NCBI GenBank assembly: GCA_964631565.1
Contig: CAZVYJ010000070.1
Location: 1-13,123, forward strand
From: CAZVYJ01 sp964631565
GTDB lineage: Bacteria; Planctomycetota; Phycisphaerae; SM23-33
DNA: 13,123 bases
Reading direction: 5' to 3'
The stretch's first letter is position 1. Every line of letters begins with the position of its first letter. This document shows positions 13,088-13,123 of this stretch, one piece after another. The position numbers were made by a program, and so were the translations under genes. The notes beneath the pieces are model-generated. The model saw only the letters and a list, made by a program, of their open reading frames with translations. It was not told the DNA's origin and did no database searches.

Positions 13088-13123
13088 GGACATTATGCAC
13101 TAAGCCTCCCCAAGTACGTATCT
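13088..13123 (-). repeat. Right copy of the perfect 36-bp terminal inverted repeat
   Basis: It begins GGACATTATGCACTAAGC and runs to the last base of the window; it is the exact reverse complement of 13-48. GTAA lies just inside it at 13084-13087, as on the left. It follows the trpD stop by 31 bases. The window stops inside the repeat, so its full length is not visible. Confidence 0.9.

Noticed and set aside
1..13123. The window as a complete circular plasmid or phage
   Set aside because: The end repeats are inverted, not direct, so they do not show circularity, and the content (holA, trpD, tRNA-Met) is chromosomal with no replication or phage genes.

Overview
This is a gene-dense, GC-rich bacterial window with ordinary chromosomal content: a replication subunit, a tRNA, a tryptophan biosynthesis gene, envelope proteins and stress proteins. 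The set suggests a Planctomycetota chromosome, perhaps class Phycisphaerae. The clues are a large membrane protein joining VWA and glutamine-amidotransferase-like domains, a DUF2752 protein, a pair of lineage-specific-looking lipoproteins, a Tat-exported superoxide dismutase, and many genes with weak Shine-Dalgarno sites. That assignment is inference from memory of gene content. No rRNA or universal marker gene is present to test it.

Layout. Positions 13-48 and 13088-13123 are a perfect 36-bp inverted repeat at the two ends of the window. GTAA lies just inside each copy. The ends look like the outer edges of a repeated element, possibly an insertion sequence that stopped the assembly. Positions 131-1978 are on the minus strand: an elongator tRNA-Met, a 42-residue membrane protein, a cysteine-free ArsR-type regulator and holA. 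Positions 2110-5435 are on the plus strand: an M48-type membrane metalloprotease, a short-chain dehydrogenase, a Tat-signal Fe/Mn superoxide dismutase and a small DUF861-type cupin. Two terminator hairpins reading on the minus strand separate this block from a convergent 79-residue two-helix membrane protein, which has its own near-consensus promoter and a dyad over that promoter.

Positions 5986-11922 are all on the minus strand. In transcription order they are a metallophosphoesterase-PHP fusion, an 830-residue VWA/GATase-like membrane protein, a DUF2752 protein and two paralogous lipoproteins that overlap by ATGA. From the VWA gene to the last lipoprotein the gaps are 71 and 29 bases and one 4-base overlap, so this is probably one envelope operon. 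The fusion gene shares a 111-bp divergent promoter region with trpD, which fills the right end.

No CRISPR array, phage gene, transposase gene or recognisable defence system lies inside the window. The points most worth following are the terminal inverted repeats, the metallophosphoesterase-PHP fusion, the lipoprotein/DUF2752/VWA operon, and two small membrane proteins with well-formed expression signals.
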